Of a stretch of 64,000 nt of DNA, positions 8,130-15,876 are shown piece by piece. Every line of letters begins with the position of its first letter. Position 1 is the stretch's first letter. This DNA is from Paraburkholderia acidisoli (lineage in GTDB: Bacteria > Pseudomonadota > Gammaproteobacteria > Burkholderiales > Burkholderiaceae), in NCBI RefSeq assembly GCF_009789675.1, contig NZ_CP046917.1, positions 62,001 through 126,000 on the forward strand, given 5' to 3'. The position numbers and the translations under genes were made by a program. The notes below the pieces were generated by a model. The model did no database searches. It had not been told where the DNA came from and saw only the letters and a list, made by a program, of their open reading frames with translations.

Positions 8130-9136
8130 GCTGCGCGACGCTCGCGTGCGAGTCCGGCCTCGCCAACGAGGAGAAAACCTCGTGCGTTCGCGAGGCAGGG
8201 CGAGTCGATCACCTCGATCACGATGCGGGGGTAAGCGCGGCGGATCGCTGCCGCGTAGAGCACCGCACCACCGCCTGAGAGAATGATCGAACGGATGCCC
8301 GACACACGTCCGACTTTCGTCTGCATTTCCTTCACGACGCCCGCGACGATCGGCGACGCGCGTTCGACATACGGTGCGAGATCGATATGCTTGTTGTAAA
8401 ACAGGAGTGGCGTGCGATTGCGCAGTGCCTTGTCGATCAGTTCGATCCCGTTGACCTCGTCACCTTCGTCGTGCGCGATGAGGTTGGCGATGCGTTGATA
8501 GATCTGCGATGCGCCGCCGGGCATCCCACCGCTGCGCGAATTGTCTACCGAAAAACCAGTTGCAAAAACCCAGTCTGTCGTGAAGTAGCCAACATCCACG
8601 ACGATATGGGTATCGTCGGGGCCAAAGTCTTTGCCACGCGAGTTCTTGGCGAGCACCAGCGAGCCGAGCGGCTGCGGAACCACCATCACCCTGTCGACCA
8701 CAACCTTTCCATGACCGAAACTCAGCTCGCCTGTGAACCGTTCCTTCAGGAACGCTGAGTATTTATTGAGGTTGTGAACGGGCAGGCCGAGCACCAGGCG
8801 TTCGATGTGGGTTACACCGGAGAAATGCAACGCGCCGAAGAGCAGCGCTGCATAGTTGTCGCTCAGTACGTAATCGTCGGCGAGAGCACGCCCGTTTTCA
8901 CCATAGGCTGCAGTGAGCCTCACGCCCGGTCCGACTTCATATTCAAGGTTTCCGAGCGTCACCACGGCGATCTCGCGTGAAAGCATCGCGACATCGCCGT
9001 CGCCAACAAACGTGTCCAGATCCGCCATTGGTGCGAGCGAGGGGAACATGCCGGTGGCCACGGTGCCGCTCGTTGCGCGCCAGGCGTACTTCGTGTTGCC
9101 GTAGCCAACGTCGATCGCAAAGACTGGTGTTTTCAT
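8126..9136 (-). CDS. PRTRC system protein D, ParM/StbA-like actin ATPase
   Basis: 336 residues. Actin-fold nucleotide motifs are clear: phosphate-1 loop DVGYGNTK (9-16), phosphate-2 loop VDVGYFTTDW, adenosine motif ILSGGGA, and a C-terminal ANARGFLLVGEA. This matches PRTRC system protein D and plasmid segregation ATPases. The ATG at 9136 has GAAGGA upstream; a longer in-frame extension to 9325 would run through the repeat array and is rejected. Its promoter lies about 200 bases away beyond the repeats, as expected for a par operon with a centromere inside its leader. The other PRTRC genes are 9 kb away on the other strand. Confidence 0.85.
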   Translation of the reverse strand: MKTPVFAIDVGYGNTKYAWRATSGTVATGMFPSLAPMADLDTFVGDGDVAMLSREIAVVTLGNLEYEVGPGVRLTAAYGENGRALADDYVLSDNYAALLFGALHFSGVTHIERLVLGLPVHNLNKYSAFLKERFTGELSFGHGKVVVDRVMVVPQPLGSLVLAKNSRGKDFGPDDTHIVVDVGYFTTDWVFATGFSVDNSRSGGMPGGASQIYQRIANLIAHDEGDEVNGIELIDKALRNRTPLLFYNKHIDLAPYVERASPIVAGVVKEMQTKVGRVSGIRSIILSGGGAVLYAAAIRRAYPRIVIEVIDSPCLANARGFLLVGEAGLARERRAA

Positions 9137-9184
9137 GGTGTACGCGTCCTTCAGGGTGTTTCGATGGTTGCGTCCTCGAACTGC

Positions 9185-9320
9185 GGGATATTCCCGGAGT
9201 TCGAAGTCGAGAAAAAGCGAACCCGGAGATAATCCCGGAGTTGTCCGGGAGGCCTCTCGCAAACTCCGGTATGAACCCGGACTTTCCATGAGGTATCCCG
9301 AAAACTCCGGGCAAATCTCC
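9185..9320. repeat. CCGGAGTT repeat array, candidate plasmid centromere (parC-like)
   Basis: About eight copies of CCCGGAGTT or its inverse AACTCCGGG occur in 135 bases: CCCGGAGTT at 9193 and 9234, CCCGGAGAT at 9222, CCCGGACTT at 9276, and inverted copies at 9262 and 9303, with partial copies between. Several form inverted pairs. They sit between the promoter and the start codon of the ParM-like gene, the usual place for the ParR-binding centromere. Confidence 0.65.
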
Positions 9321-9335
9321 GACATTGCTGAATCC

Positions 9336-9362
9336 AGTCTAGCGAGCGCATCACGAAGTCAA
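9336..9362 (-). promoter_or_regulatory. TTGACTTCG-type promoter for the PRTRC D operon
   Basis: Minus-strand TTGACT (9362-9357), then TCG, then TAGACT (9341-9336) 15 bases after TTGACT. The transcript would run through the repeat array into the ParM-like gene. Confidence 0.5.
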
Positions 9363-9422
9363 GTCGCCGAAAGCGCACAGAATGAGGCGATGTTTTGCTG
9401 CCGCTCGATGGCGTTGACCGCG

Positions 9423-9576
9423 TATTCTGGTTACACCTGTCGCGTCCCTGACGCATCGACCTGAAGTGCAAGGCACTTCGTGCGTCCTTTTTCTGGCCAG
9501 AGAGGCCAGCATCCCCGGTCCGAACGGACCAGAACTCACCCACTGTCCGCGCTCCACCATGAGGCGGATTTTTTTT
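9423..9576 (+). ncRNA. Candidate small RNA: orphan CGCATCGA leader ending in a terminator
   Basis: TATTCT (9423-9428), 23 bases, then CGCATCGA (9452-9459), as in the mRNA leaders. Four hairpins follow: GAAGTGC/GCACTTC, TGGCC/GGCCA, GGTCCG/CGGACC, and TCCGC/GCGGA followed by eight T bases. An ATG lies inside the last loop but opens only 16 codons (9559-9609). With no real gene behind it and a terminator at its end, this copy could be a free RNA of about 140 bases, or a relic of a lost gene. Confidence 0.5.
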
Positions 9577-9603
9577 CAGTCAGATCAAGTCCACTGTGAT
9601 CCA

Positions 9604-9701
9604 TATTGAGGACCACTGGACAGTGCGATATCCATACGATTGGCGGGTGTCCGCCGCAATGTGGCGTATTGAGGAAATGTGGACGCGGACAGTTGGACAG
9701 T
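9604..9701. repeat. Direct repeats upstream of the recombinase gene
   Basis: TATTGAGGA-N4-TGGAC occurs at 9604 and again at 9667. GGACAGT occurs at 9618, 9687 and 9695, and an inverted ACTGT lies at 9593. The cluster could be a binding or crossover site for the downstream tyrosine recombinase, or iterons. No function can be read directly. Confidence 0.4.
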
Positions 9702-10345
9702 TCGCGAGCCGTTTCCCAATACGCCTGCACACGTTCCTTCAGCCCACAGCGCTGGGTGCGTTCACGAAGCCCGATACACCGCGGCGGAGATGAACGTGCT
9801 TCGGAACGGGGGAGAGCCTGCGCGCTGGCCACGCCAGCGAATCGCGCCTCCCTGTACGGAAGACATAACGGTCCGCGCAACCGTCACCAGAAACGCGCAA
9901 CAGGAATTGCCCGGCAGTTGGCCCGGGCGTACGGACGGCAGGTGCTGCGTCCGCTACGCCCAGACGCATCCGTGCGTCCGGGGCCGGCAGGGTAGCCACA
10001 GCAGGCGGCAACGCAGTAGCAGTACACGCGGGTGCGGGTTTGCGCGAAGCGCATGCCGGTCCGTGCCGCAGCAAGGTGGACAGTCGGAACGCATCTCTTC
10101 CATGCGTCGGGCTGATCGGATGGAATCGCTAAAGGACAGGAAGGTGGTACCCCGCGCCGGGGAGAACGGCGAAGCCGCATGGTGAGCGGCACAGTAATGA
10201 GCAAAGAATCAGGCCCGCGAGGGCGGACGTGATGCCAGGCAGGAGCGTCGCGCCGCAGGCGTTGGCAGCAAACCCGGTCCCGGTGAAGCCGCGACCGAAG
10301 AACGGCCGTGGGACGGTCAAACCAGAGGCCCAGAACGGAGAAGGC
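9702..10345. other. Long intergenic stretch before the recombinase
   Basis: No convincing gene: open frames on both strands lack ribosome binding sites and recognisable composition. One more GGACAGT lies near 10078. The region may hold recombination sites or a decayed gene. Confidence 0.4.
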
Positions 10346-11479
10346 ATGGCAGCGATCCTCAACGTGCGCGCGGTGGTGCGTGGCTACCGGCTGGCGCCGA
10401 CTGTAGCGGCGGCACTGATCCAGTTACTCGACGACCATGTTTCGTCCGTGCATAGCCGCACGCGCATCAGTGCGAAGCCGCTATCGATCAAGACGCAGGA
10501 ATTCCGCGTGAGGGCCATCTGCGCCGCGCTGCTCGAACTGCGGGACGGTGGCTTCGCGCTTGTGAGCCCGTGGAACCTGCGGCGCAAGCATATCGAATGG
10601 CTGGTGCAGCGCTGGGTATCGGCTGGGCAGAGCGGCGGGACGATCGAGAACAAGCTCACGTATCTCCGTGCGCTGAGTGACTGGATGAACAAGACCAGCC
10701 TCGTCGGCACGCTTGACGATTACGTGAACCGCAAGGATAAGGGGCTTGTGCGATCGTATGTCGCCGAGGTCGATCGTTCGTGGGATGCAAATGGCCTGAG
10801 CGCGGGAGCGAAGATCGCTGAAATCGCGCAGACATGCCCCCGCGTTGCGGTGCAGCTGAAACTCCAGGTGGCGTTCGGCTTGCGCATTGAGGAGAGCTTC
10901 ATGCTGCAGCCCCGACGTGCCGTAAGTGATCTTGAAATGTTGCACGTGACGCGCGGCACCAAGGGCGGTCGCGAGCGCGCGGTGCCGATTGAGGAGAAGT
11001 ATGCGGTGCTGGAGGAGGCCGCGCGTCTGGCGAACGCACTCACGGGCTCGACAGTACCAGCCGACCGGACGCTCAAACAGTGGCGCGACTGGTATTACCA
11101 TGTGCTCGCCCGGCATGGCATTACGAAATCAGGACTTGGGGTGACAAGCCACGGTTTGCGCCACCAGTACCTGCAAGAGCTTTACGCGAAGTGGGCTGGC
11201 GTGGCCGCGCCGGTGAAAGGGGCAGGCGAGCGTCCCGAACGCGAGCAGCACGCACAGGCAATCAGGCGGGTGGTGGAGGCCGCGGGCCACAGCCGACCGA
11301 CCAAGGCGAATGCGTATATCTCGACATTCGCGCGCCAGGAGCGGCTGGCGAAACCCACTCTCTCGCTTGACGATGCCATGGCGGCGTTAGATGCGGCGCG
11401 CGGCAACAAAACGCACGCCGCGGCCGCACTCGGTATTTCGCGGCAGGCGCTTTACCGACTTCTGGAAGCATCGAGCTAG
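10346..11479 (+). CDS. Tyrosine recombinase with a C-terminal Fis-like helix-turn-helix
   Basis: 377 residues from the ATG at 10346, which follows GGAGAAGG; an in-frame GTG at 10229 has no site. An N-terminal core-binding domain (about 15-130) precedes a catalytic domain with R180 (FGLRIEE), H269/R272 (TSHGLRHQ), H315 (GHSRPTK) and the nucleophile candidate Y324 (ANAYIS). It fits the phage/plasmid integrase family with an Integrase_1-type core. Residues 340-376 (LDAARGNKTHAAAALGISRQALYRLL) form a Fis-type helix-turn-helix, an unusual C-terminal addition. It may resolve multimers or move the element. Confidence 0.85.
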   Translation: MAAILNVRAVVRGYRLAPTVAAALIQLLDDHVSSVHSRTRISAKPLSIKTQEFRVRAICAALLELRDGGFALVSPWNLRRKHIEWLVQRWVSAGQSGGTIENKLTYLRALSDWMNKTSLVGTLDDYVNRKDKGLVRSYVAEVDRSWDANGLSAGAKIAEIAQTCPRVAVQLKLQVAFGLRIEESFMLQPRRAVSDLEMLHVTRGTKGGRERAVPIEEKYAVLEEAARLANALTGSTVPADRTLKQWRDWYYHVLARHGITKSGLGVTSHGLRHQYLQELYAKWAGVAAPVKGAGERPEREQHAQAIRRVVEAAGHSRPTKANAYISTFARQERLAKPTLSLDDAMAALDAARGNKTHAAAALGISRQALYRLLEASS

Positions 11480-11683
11480 TGAGCGGTGATTCGTCTGATG
11501 AAAGTGCGTTGTCGCACATTCTGGTGTTTCAGGTGGTTTGATAATGGTTTGCCAACGTTTCACCGGGGCGAAGCGAATGAGCGTGAAAGAACCAACGATA
11601 CGGGGTGAAGGGAGAGACGGGCGCGGGGCACAATGAAGTCGTCTCTCAGGTTCTGGCACCCCGGAAAAGCCAGAGCGTTCATG

Positions 11684-11709
11684 ACCGGCCTTGTGGCCGG
11701 TCTTTTTTT
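11684..11709 (+). terminator. Rho-independent terminator
   Basis: ACCGGCC-TTGT-GGCCGGT, then C and seven T bases on the plus strand. It would stop transcripts from the recombinase side before the minus-strand block. Confidence 0.75.
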
Positions 11710-11726
11710 GCCGTTCGACCGATGCG

Positions 11727-12398
11727 TTACCAGCGATCGCGGTCAGGCAGCGAGTCCACTGCGGCGGCGATCACGTCTTCAAACGCACGGTCGCGGTCCT
11801 CCGGGTGCGTAAAAACCTTGGGGAACTGCACGTAACGCTCACCGTCGATATCGACCCATTTGGTGAGCTGGACCAGCTTCCGGTAGCGAGCTGCGTCATT
11901 AAGCACAGGATCGATCGGCCACGAATCGAAGGTAACAACTGTCGCATCCACCATGCGACGGGCGATCATGGCAACGATGGGACCAAGTTCATTCCAGTCA
12001 CCGTCAAGTCTCGAAAGGAGCTCGATGAACGCTGGAATGTCGGTCGTGCCCAGTTCGCGCTCCACCAGTCGCTGGAGGTCGGTCTTGTCCGCTTCGGGAC
12101 GATTCACTCGCCGGTTCCATATTTCCGCGACGGTATTGCGTGCTGCCGTGTCATCTTCAGCGCACGGTTGCCACGGCGTTTGCATTCCGCATTCAGCACA
12201 GTAGATGCAGACCAGGGGTTCGGTCTGTGGTGCTTCGGGCGGCCGTCGCATCGTGTCGCGTAAGACCGGCGGGCCGCCGAACCGGCCCCACCTTGTCTGG
12301 TCAAACCATGGATCGGGCGTGTCGTTGATGATGCGTTGCGAGCGGCCGACAGTGGGGCGGCCGCCGCAATGGTCACAGGGAATGAGCTGCTCGTACAT
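11727..12398 (-). CDS. Lar-like (restriction alleviation family) zinc protein
   Basis: 223 residues. The N-terminal part has CDHCGG and, about 60 residues later, CIYCAECG, followed by NTVAEIWNRRV. This is the layout of Lar-type domains: two zinc-binding Cys pairs and a terminal A-x-x-WNRR. Lar of the Rac prophage relieves type I restriction; members on mobile elements are often only predicted. The C-terminal 120 residues, helical and acidic, are not recognised. It is the last gene of a minus-strand group that starts at 14220. Confidence 0.6.
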   Translation of the reverse strand: MYEQLIPCDHCGGRPTVGRSQRIINDTPDPWFDQTRWGRFGGPPVLRDTMRRPPEAPQTEPLVCIYCAECGMQTPWQPCAEDDTAARNTVAEIWNRRVNRPEADKTDLQRLVERELGTTDIPAFIELLSRLDGDWNELGPIVAMIARRMVDATVVTFDSWPIDPVLNDAARYRKLVQLTKWVDIDGERYVQFPKVFTHPEDRDRAFEDVIAAAVDSLPDRDRW

Positions 12399-12507
12399 GG
12401 CTGAGTAGAATGGGCTGGAGAGGTGCCGACATTATCCATGGTCGACGAGCTTTCAATTCCGCAAGATGCGTACCTCTTCGGCCGTATCTTCCCTGGCGCT
12501 TTCGAAG

Positions 12508-13565
12508 TCAGGGAGTTCCGAGCTCCAGTGAGACATTCGGAAATGCCTGATAGCGCTGCCCGTCGAGCTCGCAGCCGGCCTGTCCTTTCCCGACGTTGAG
12601 CATGTTCGCCTCGCCGGTGGCGAAGATCGTATTGTCCTCGCCGTGCCTCAGGCAGCCGGAGATCGACAGGGAGGCTGACATTCGCGCGGCATCGCGCACG
12701 CTCTGGTCTGCCTGATCGGCGGGAATCCAGTCCCCCCATTGCTTGAAGAAGAACGCAGTGCCGGCCGTGCGGCACTGGTCGCGCACTTCACGGACCCCTT
12801 GCGGGTGCATCGGGCGTGCATCCGGCCCACTCTCGCCACCCCGATGACCCAGTCGACGTAATCATGCGTGGACGGATCGTGCATGGGATCGGTGCGATGG
12901 CCCGCGCATGTTCCGCAATATCCGGTTGCGTACTGTGGGCCCTGGGTGAAGCCACTTGCGCAGTGCGGCCATCCCGGCGCGAGGTACCCACTGATATCCG
13001 GGTGGCCGAGCAACGGCTCCAGACTGAGAAACTTCACAGCTGCGGGTACATCGAGCAGTTTCGGGATATCGCGATGCATCTCCGGTGGATTAACCACCGT
13101 CGCACCGAGCCAGAGTTTGGGGATGGGCTCGGTGTCCCATGTGGTAGCGCCGCCCGTCATGGTCTTCACCGCGTCGTTGAGCATGGCACGTGCGTTGCCG
13201 ACGCGCTTCGTGAGGACCAGCCAGTCGAGGTTCGGTGTTTCCCGTATCAGTTGCAGCAGATCGGCGCGCCATTGCGCCGGCACGGCATTATCGAAGACGT
13301 CGGCGAGAGGCGCACAGAAGACGCGTTGCCGGCGCCCGTGTTTGTCGAAGAACGCCGGGTGCGCGGCATCCCAGCGCGTGGGCTTTCTCCAGGTGGAAAC
13401 GGCTGTGCGACGACGGGACTGAGCGGCGCCCCAATGGACGCCAAGAATACGGATAGCCCGTTCGCGTTCCGCGTAGCAATGGTCGCAACCCGGGGAAACT
13501 TTCGTACAACCGAGCCACGGATTAAAAGTGTGGTCGGCCCATTCGATGCCGGTGTTCTCAGCCAC
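12508..13565 (-). pseudogene. Gp37/Gp68 family (DUF5131) protein, frame broken by one base
   Basis: The first part, from the ATG at 13565, shows the family start IEWADHTFNPWLGCTKVSPGCDHCYAE with its C-x6-C-x2-C cluster, then FCAPLADVFD and LDWLVLTKR. At HDYVDWVIG the frame changes: the conserved continuation (GESGPDARPMHPQGVREVRDQC, FFFKQWGDWIP) is in another frame that runs to 12508. Adding one G to the four-base run at 12839-12842 (C on the plus strand) restores a single gene of about 350 residues. Such proteins are common on phages and plasmids; their chemistry is unproven, and the Cys cluster suggests radical-SAM-like or metal binding. It overlaps the upstream gene by eight bases. Confidence 0.75.
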
Positions 13566-14220
13566 GCCGGCCTCCGGTCATCGCTTCGTTCTCGCCACCG
13601 AGGATGTGGGCGCGAATGACCTGCATCGAATGGGCATCGGCCGTCGCCGTTGCGCCCTTCAGGACTGATTCGTCCAGTGGCGTGCACATCCGGTCGAGCG
13701 CCGCGCGCACGTCGTCCGGTATGGGGTTGTCGAGCACGTCGCGCGCGAGCAGCTCCGCGTCGTCGAGGGCGATCGAAACGCCGGTGCGGGAAAATCCGTC
13801 CGACATCGCGAGCAAGCCTATCCGGGCCTGCGCCAGCGTGGCGAACAGCCGGGCGGCGCGCTCGCGCGGCGGCTTCGGCGCGCAACCGTAGCGGGTGTCC
13901 TGCACCGTCGCGTGAGTGTTTTCGGGTTTGAGCAGCGTGTCGGCCGCAGCGCAGAGTTCGCGCGCCGCGAGCCAGTTCCGGTTGTCGAGCGATTGCAGGC
14001 CTTGCTCGACGAGCCGCAGTGAGCGCGAGAAAAGCCACGCGGCAATGGCCTCGGACGAAGTCGACTCCAGTGGATTGCGATAGAGCGGGGGAAGCTGGTC
14101 CAGCCAGCGTTGAACGTCGGCCACGGTTACCGTGCTGGCCGGGCAACCCGGAAACTGCAGACGGTAACCCGTATCGAGATCGGCCTGATCGGCGGGTGTT
14201 GCGCAAGCGGTGGTTTTCAT
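13558..14220 (-). CDS. Protein of unknown function heading the minus-strand accessory operon
   Basis: 220 residues, soluble, helical, with no recognised domain. It contains repeated-looking helical segments (SLRLVEQGLQSLDNRNWLAARELC, FATLAQARIGLLAM). CCCGGAG lies just before the ATG at 14220, and a TTGACTT-type element lies 38 bases further upstream. Its 3' end overlaps the Gp37/Gp68 gene. Context suggests an accessory or phage-interaction role; nothing in the sequence proves it. Confidence 0.6.
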   Translation of the reverse strand: MKTTACATPADQADLDTGYRLQFPGCPASTVTVADVQRWLDQLPPLYRNPLESTSSEAIAAWLFSRSLRLVEQGLQSLDNRNWLAARELCAAADTLLKPENTHATVQDTRYGCAPKPPRERAARLFATLAQARIGLLAMSDGFSRTGVSIALDDAELLARDVLDNPIPDDVRAALDRMCTPLDESVLKGATATADAHSMQVIRAHILGGENEAMTGGRRG

Positions 14221-14257
14221 GGCGCGGACTCCGGGATGAAAGTAGGGATGCCCTTTC

Positions 14258-14284
14258 AGCCTACGGGTTGCCGCGCAAAGTCAA
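14258..14284 (-). promoter_or_regulatory. TTGACTT-type promoter for the 14220 operon
   Basis: Minus-strand TTGACT (14284-14279), TTG, then TAGGCT (14263-14258) 15 bases after TTGACT. The box overlaps the stop codon of the DUF1173 gene upstream. Confidence 0.5.
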
Positions 14285-15502
14285 GCTCGCGCTTCGGGCG
14301 GGGGAAGTGCGACGCTTTCAAGTGATTCGCGGTCGATGTTCCACTCAACGACGGGAATGCCCCGGGCGAGACGCAACGCCTGTTTTGCCGATTTGCGTTG
14401 CTCATAGCTCGCGAGACCGTTCATGCCGTACACCTCAACATGAGCAGCCGGACGCGTGTCAAGCAGCACGAAGTCGGGCAGCATGTCGTCGCCCTCCGCC
14501 AGGCGCATAGGCTTTTCAAAAACACGCCGCTCGTTGACCAGTCGATTCGCCATTGCGACTTCGTGAATCGAGTCGCAGGGCAGGAACGCCGACGAACAGA
14601 GCATGGCGGCAAGATCCACCACCCGGACGTAGCCGTTGGTCGTGCGCTCGATGAGCATCATCAGGACGACCCGGGCGCCGGCGACACCGATGGCACGCCA
14701 CGCGTGCGGGTACGTTTTTGCTGCGTGCTCAATGATCGCGTCAGTACAGAAGTACCTGTGGCGGCGTTGCCGCAGGGTGATGGCTTTACCAAAACGCATA
14801 TCCGCAAGTTCACCCAGCTCGCCCACGATCAGGGCGCGTCGTTTCAGCTTGCCATCATTGGTGAGCCGGTTCAGGAATTCGTTGAACTCGGCGTTGATCG
14901 ATTCGCGCTCGCTTTCTTCGTACCGTCGCATGATGTGCAGGACCAGATGGACAGGGCAACCATTTATTTTGGCGTTTTCGCCCAGACCGCCGAGCAGCAT
15001 CGTGTTGACTGCGCCCCAGCCGCGCGTACCTGAGTTGCCGGACCATGCGGTGAGCCGGGCGTTGTGCCAGAGGGCCTGAAAGCAGGGCGAGCAACGCGGC
15101 GCGTCGGCGAGAGACTCGATCTGAGGTACCGTTTTTTGTGTCACTCGCGCCGGGTGCGGTAGCGCCCTGCATGAGCGCTGCGGTCAGGCGGGCGTTGAGG
15201 CCGTCGGGTCCGTTGACTATCGCGGCAGTCGTCTCGCCGCGGGCGCCGGTTTGCTCATGCGTTGGATCCTTGTGGAAATCGCATCCGCGCTGGTGGTGAA
15301 CGCCGTCATCCGGCCATCCGGCGAGATGGAACAGGGAGCCATAGCGGCGGATCACAAGTTGCCGCGGTGCATCGGCGCGGCAATGGCACAGCGCGTAGCC
15401 CGGTGTGATCTTTGCGTGCTCGAGCGCGCGGGCATATCGGCCGGGATGTTCCTGGACATCTTCAAGCGGAACACGTCGACCCGAAAAGGAGACGTCAGGC
15501 AT
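14281..15502 (-). pseudogene. DUF1173 family protein, split by a one-base frameshift
   Basis: The N-terminal frame starts at the ATG at 15502 (MPDVSFSGRRVPLED, then YALCHCRADAPRQLVIRRYG, HQRGCDFH) and the C-terminal frame runs from about 15140 to 14281 (LADAPRCSPCFQALWHNARL to YGMNGLASYEQRKSAKQALR, VVEWNIDRE). Together they give a normal DUF1173 protein of about 406 residues. Removing one A from the six-base A run (T run at about 15130-15135 on the plus strand) fuses them. DUF1173 proteins are common on plasmids of Burkholderiales; their function is unknown. The C-terminal part resembles a restriction-endonuclease-like fold (VEVYG, VVEWN), which is a guess. Confidence 0.7.
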
Positions 15503-15510
15503 GGGCGGCC

Positions 15511-15708
15511 TCAGGCTATGACTTCGAGGAGATCTTCGGGGCCACGCCAGAACGAGCCGTCATCGGTGTCGAGAACCGTGACCATGCCACTGTCGGGATC
15601 GTGTTCGGTGACAACGCCTTCGCTCCAGTCCGCGATGCCGGTCTGGTACAGGACACGTCGCAGGCGCAGCGTTGGAGGGGGGTAAGAGGAGGTCGCACGG
15701 ATGGCCAT
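15511..15708 (-). CDS. Small acidic protein upstream of DUF1173
   Basis: 65 residues from the ATG at 15708 (MAIRATSSYPP to GPEDLLEVIA). The stretch GVVTEHDPDSGMVTVLDTDDGSFWRGPEDL reads as a small beta-barrel, like plasmid proteins that record a property on a short SH3-like fold. It ends eight bases before the DUF1173 start, so the two probably form one unit. A longer frame to 15849 would run through hairpin copy B and is not favoured. Confidence 0.5.
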   Translation of the reverse strand: MAIRATSSYPPPTLRLRRVLYQTGIADWSEGVVTEHDPDSGMVTVLDTDDGSFWRGPEDLLEVIA

Positions 15709-15801
15709 GCTTTCATCATGGCGTGCGCGCGATGTGCTCGTGGGGCAAAAGCGTGCGGAAATCGGGACGATTTCCAGCGGAGCGTGAAAAGGCGGGGAAT
15801 T

Positions 15802-15836
15802 GGCGGAAAGCTCAACAAAAAGTGGAGCTTTCCGCC
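15802..15836. repeat. Hairpin repeat with CAAAAAGTG loop, copy B (perfect stem)
   Basis: GGCGGAAAGCTC (15802-15813) and GAGCTTTCCGCC (15825-15836) form a perfect 12-bp stem around AACAAAAAGTG. GCATGCGCCTGC follows; the same 12-mer occurs inverted next to copy C. It lies between two minus-strand genes. Confidence 0.65.
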
Positions 15837-15876
15837 AGAAGTCGTGCATGCGCCTGCGCTGTCGCTCCCGCAGGGG

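Noticed and set aside
9185..9320. CRISPR array in the CCGGAGTT repeats
   Set aside because: The repeats are only about nine bases, occur in both orientations and at irregular spacing, and no cas gene is present.
9596..10185. Small plus-strand frames between the RNA-like array and the recombinase
   Set aside because: No ribosome sites, Arg-rich composition typical of GC-rich non-coding frames, and overlap with repeats.
15120..15145. Programmed -1 frameshift at the A AAA AAC-like run in DUF1173
   Set aside because: The heptamer fits a -1 site, but joining the two halves needs a +1 shift, so a simple extra base is more likely.
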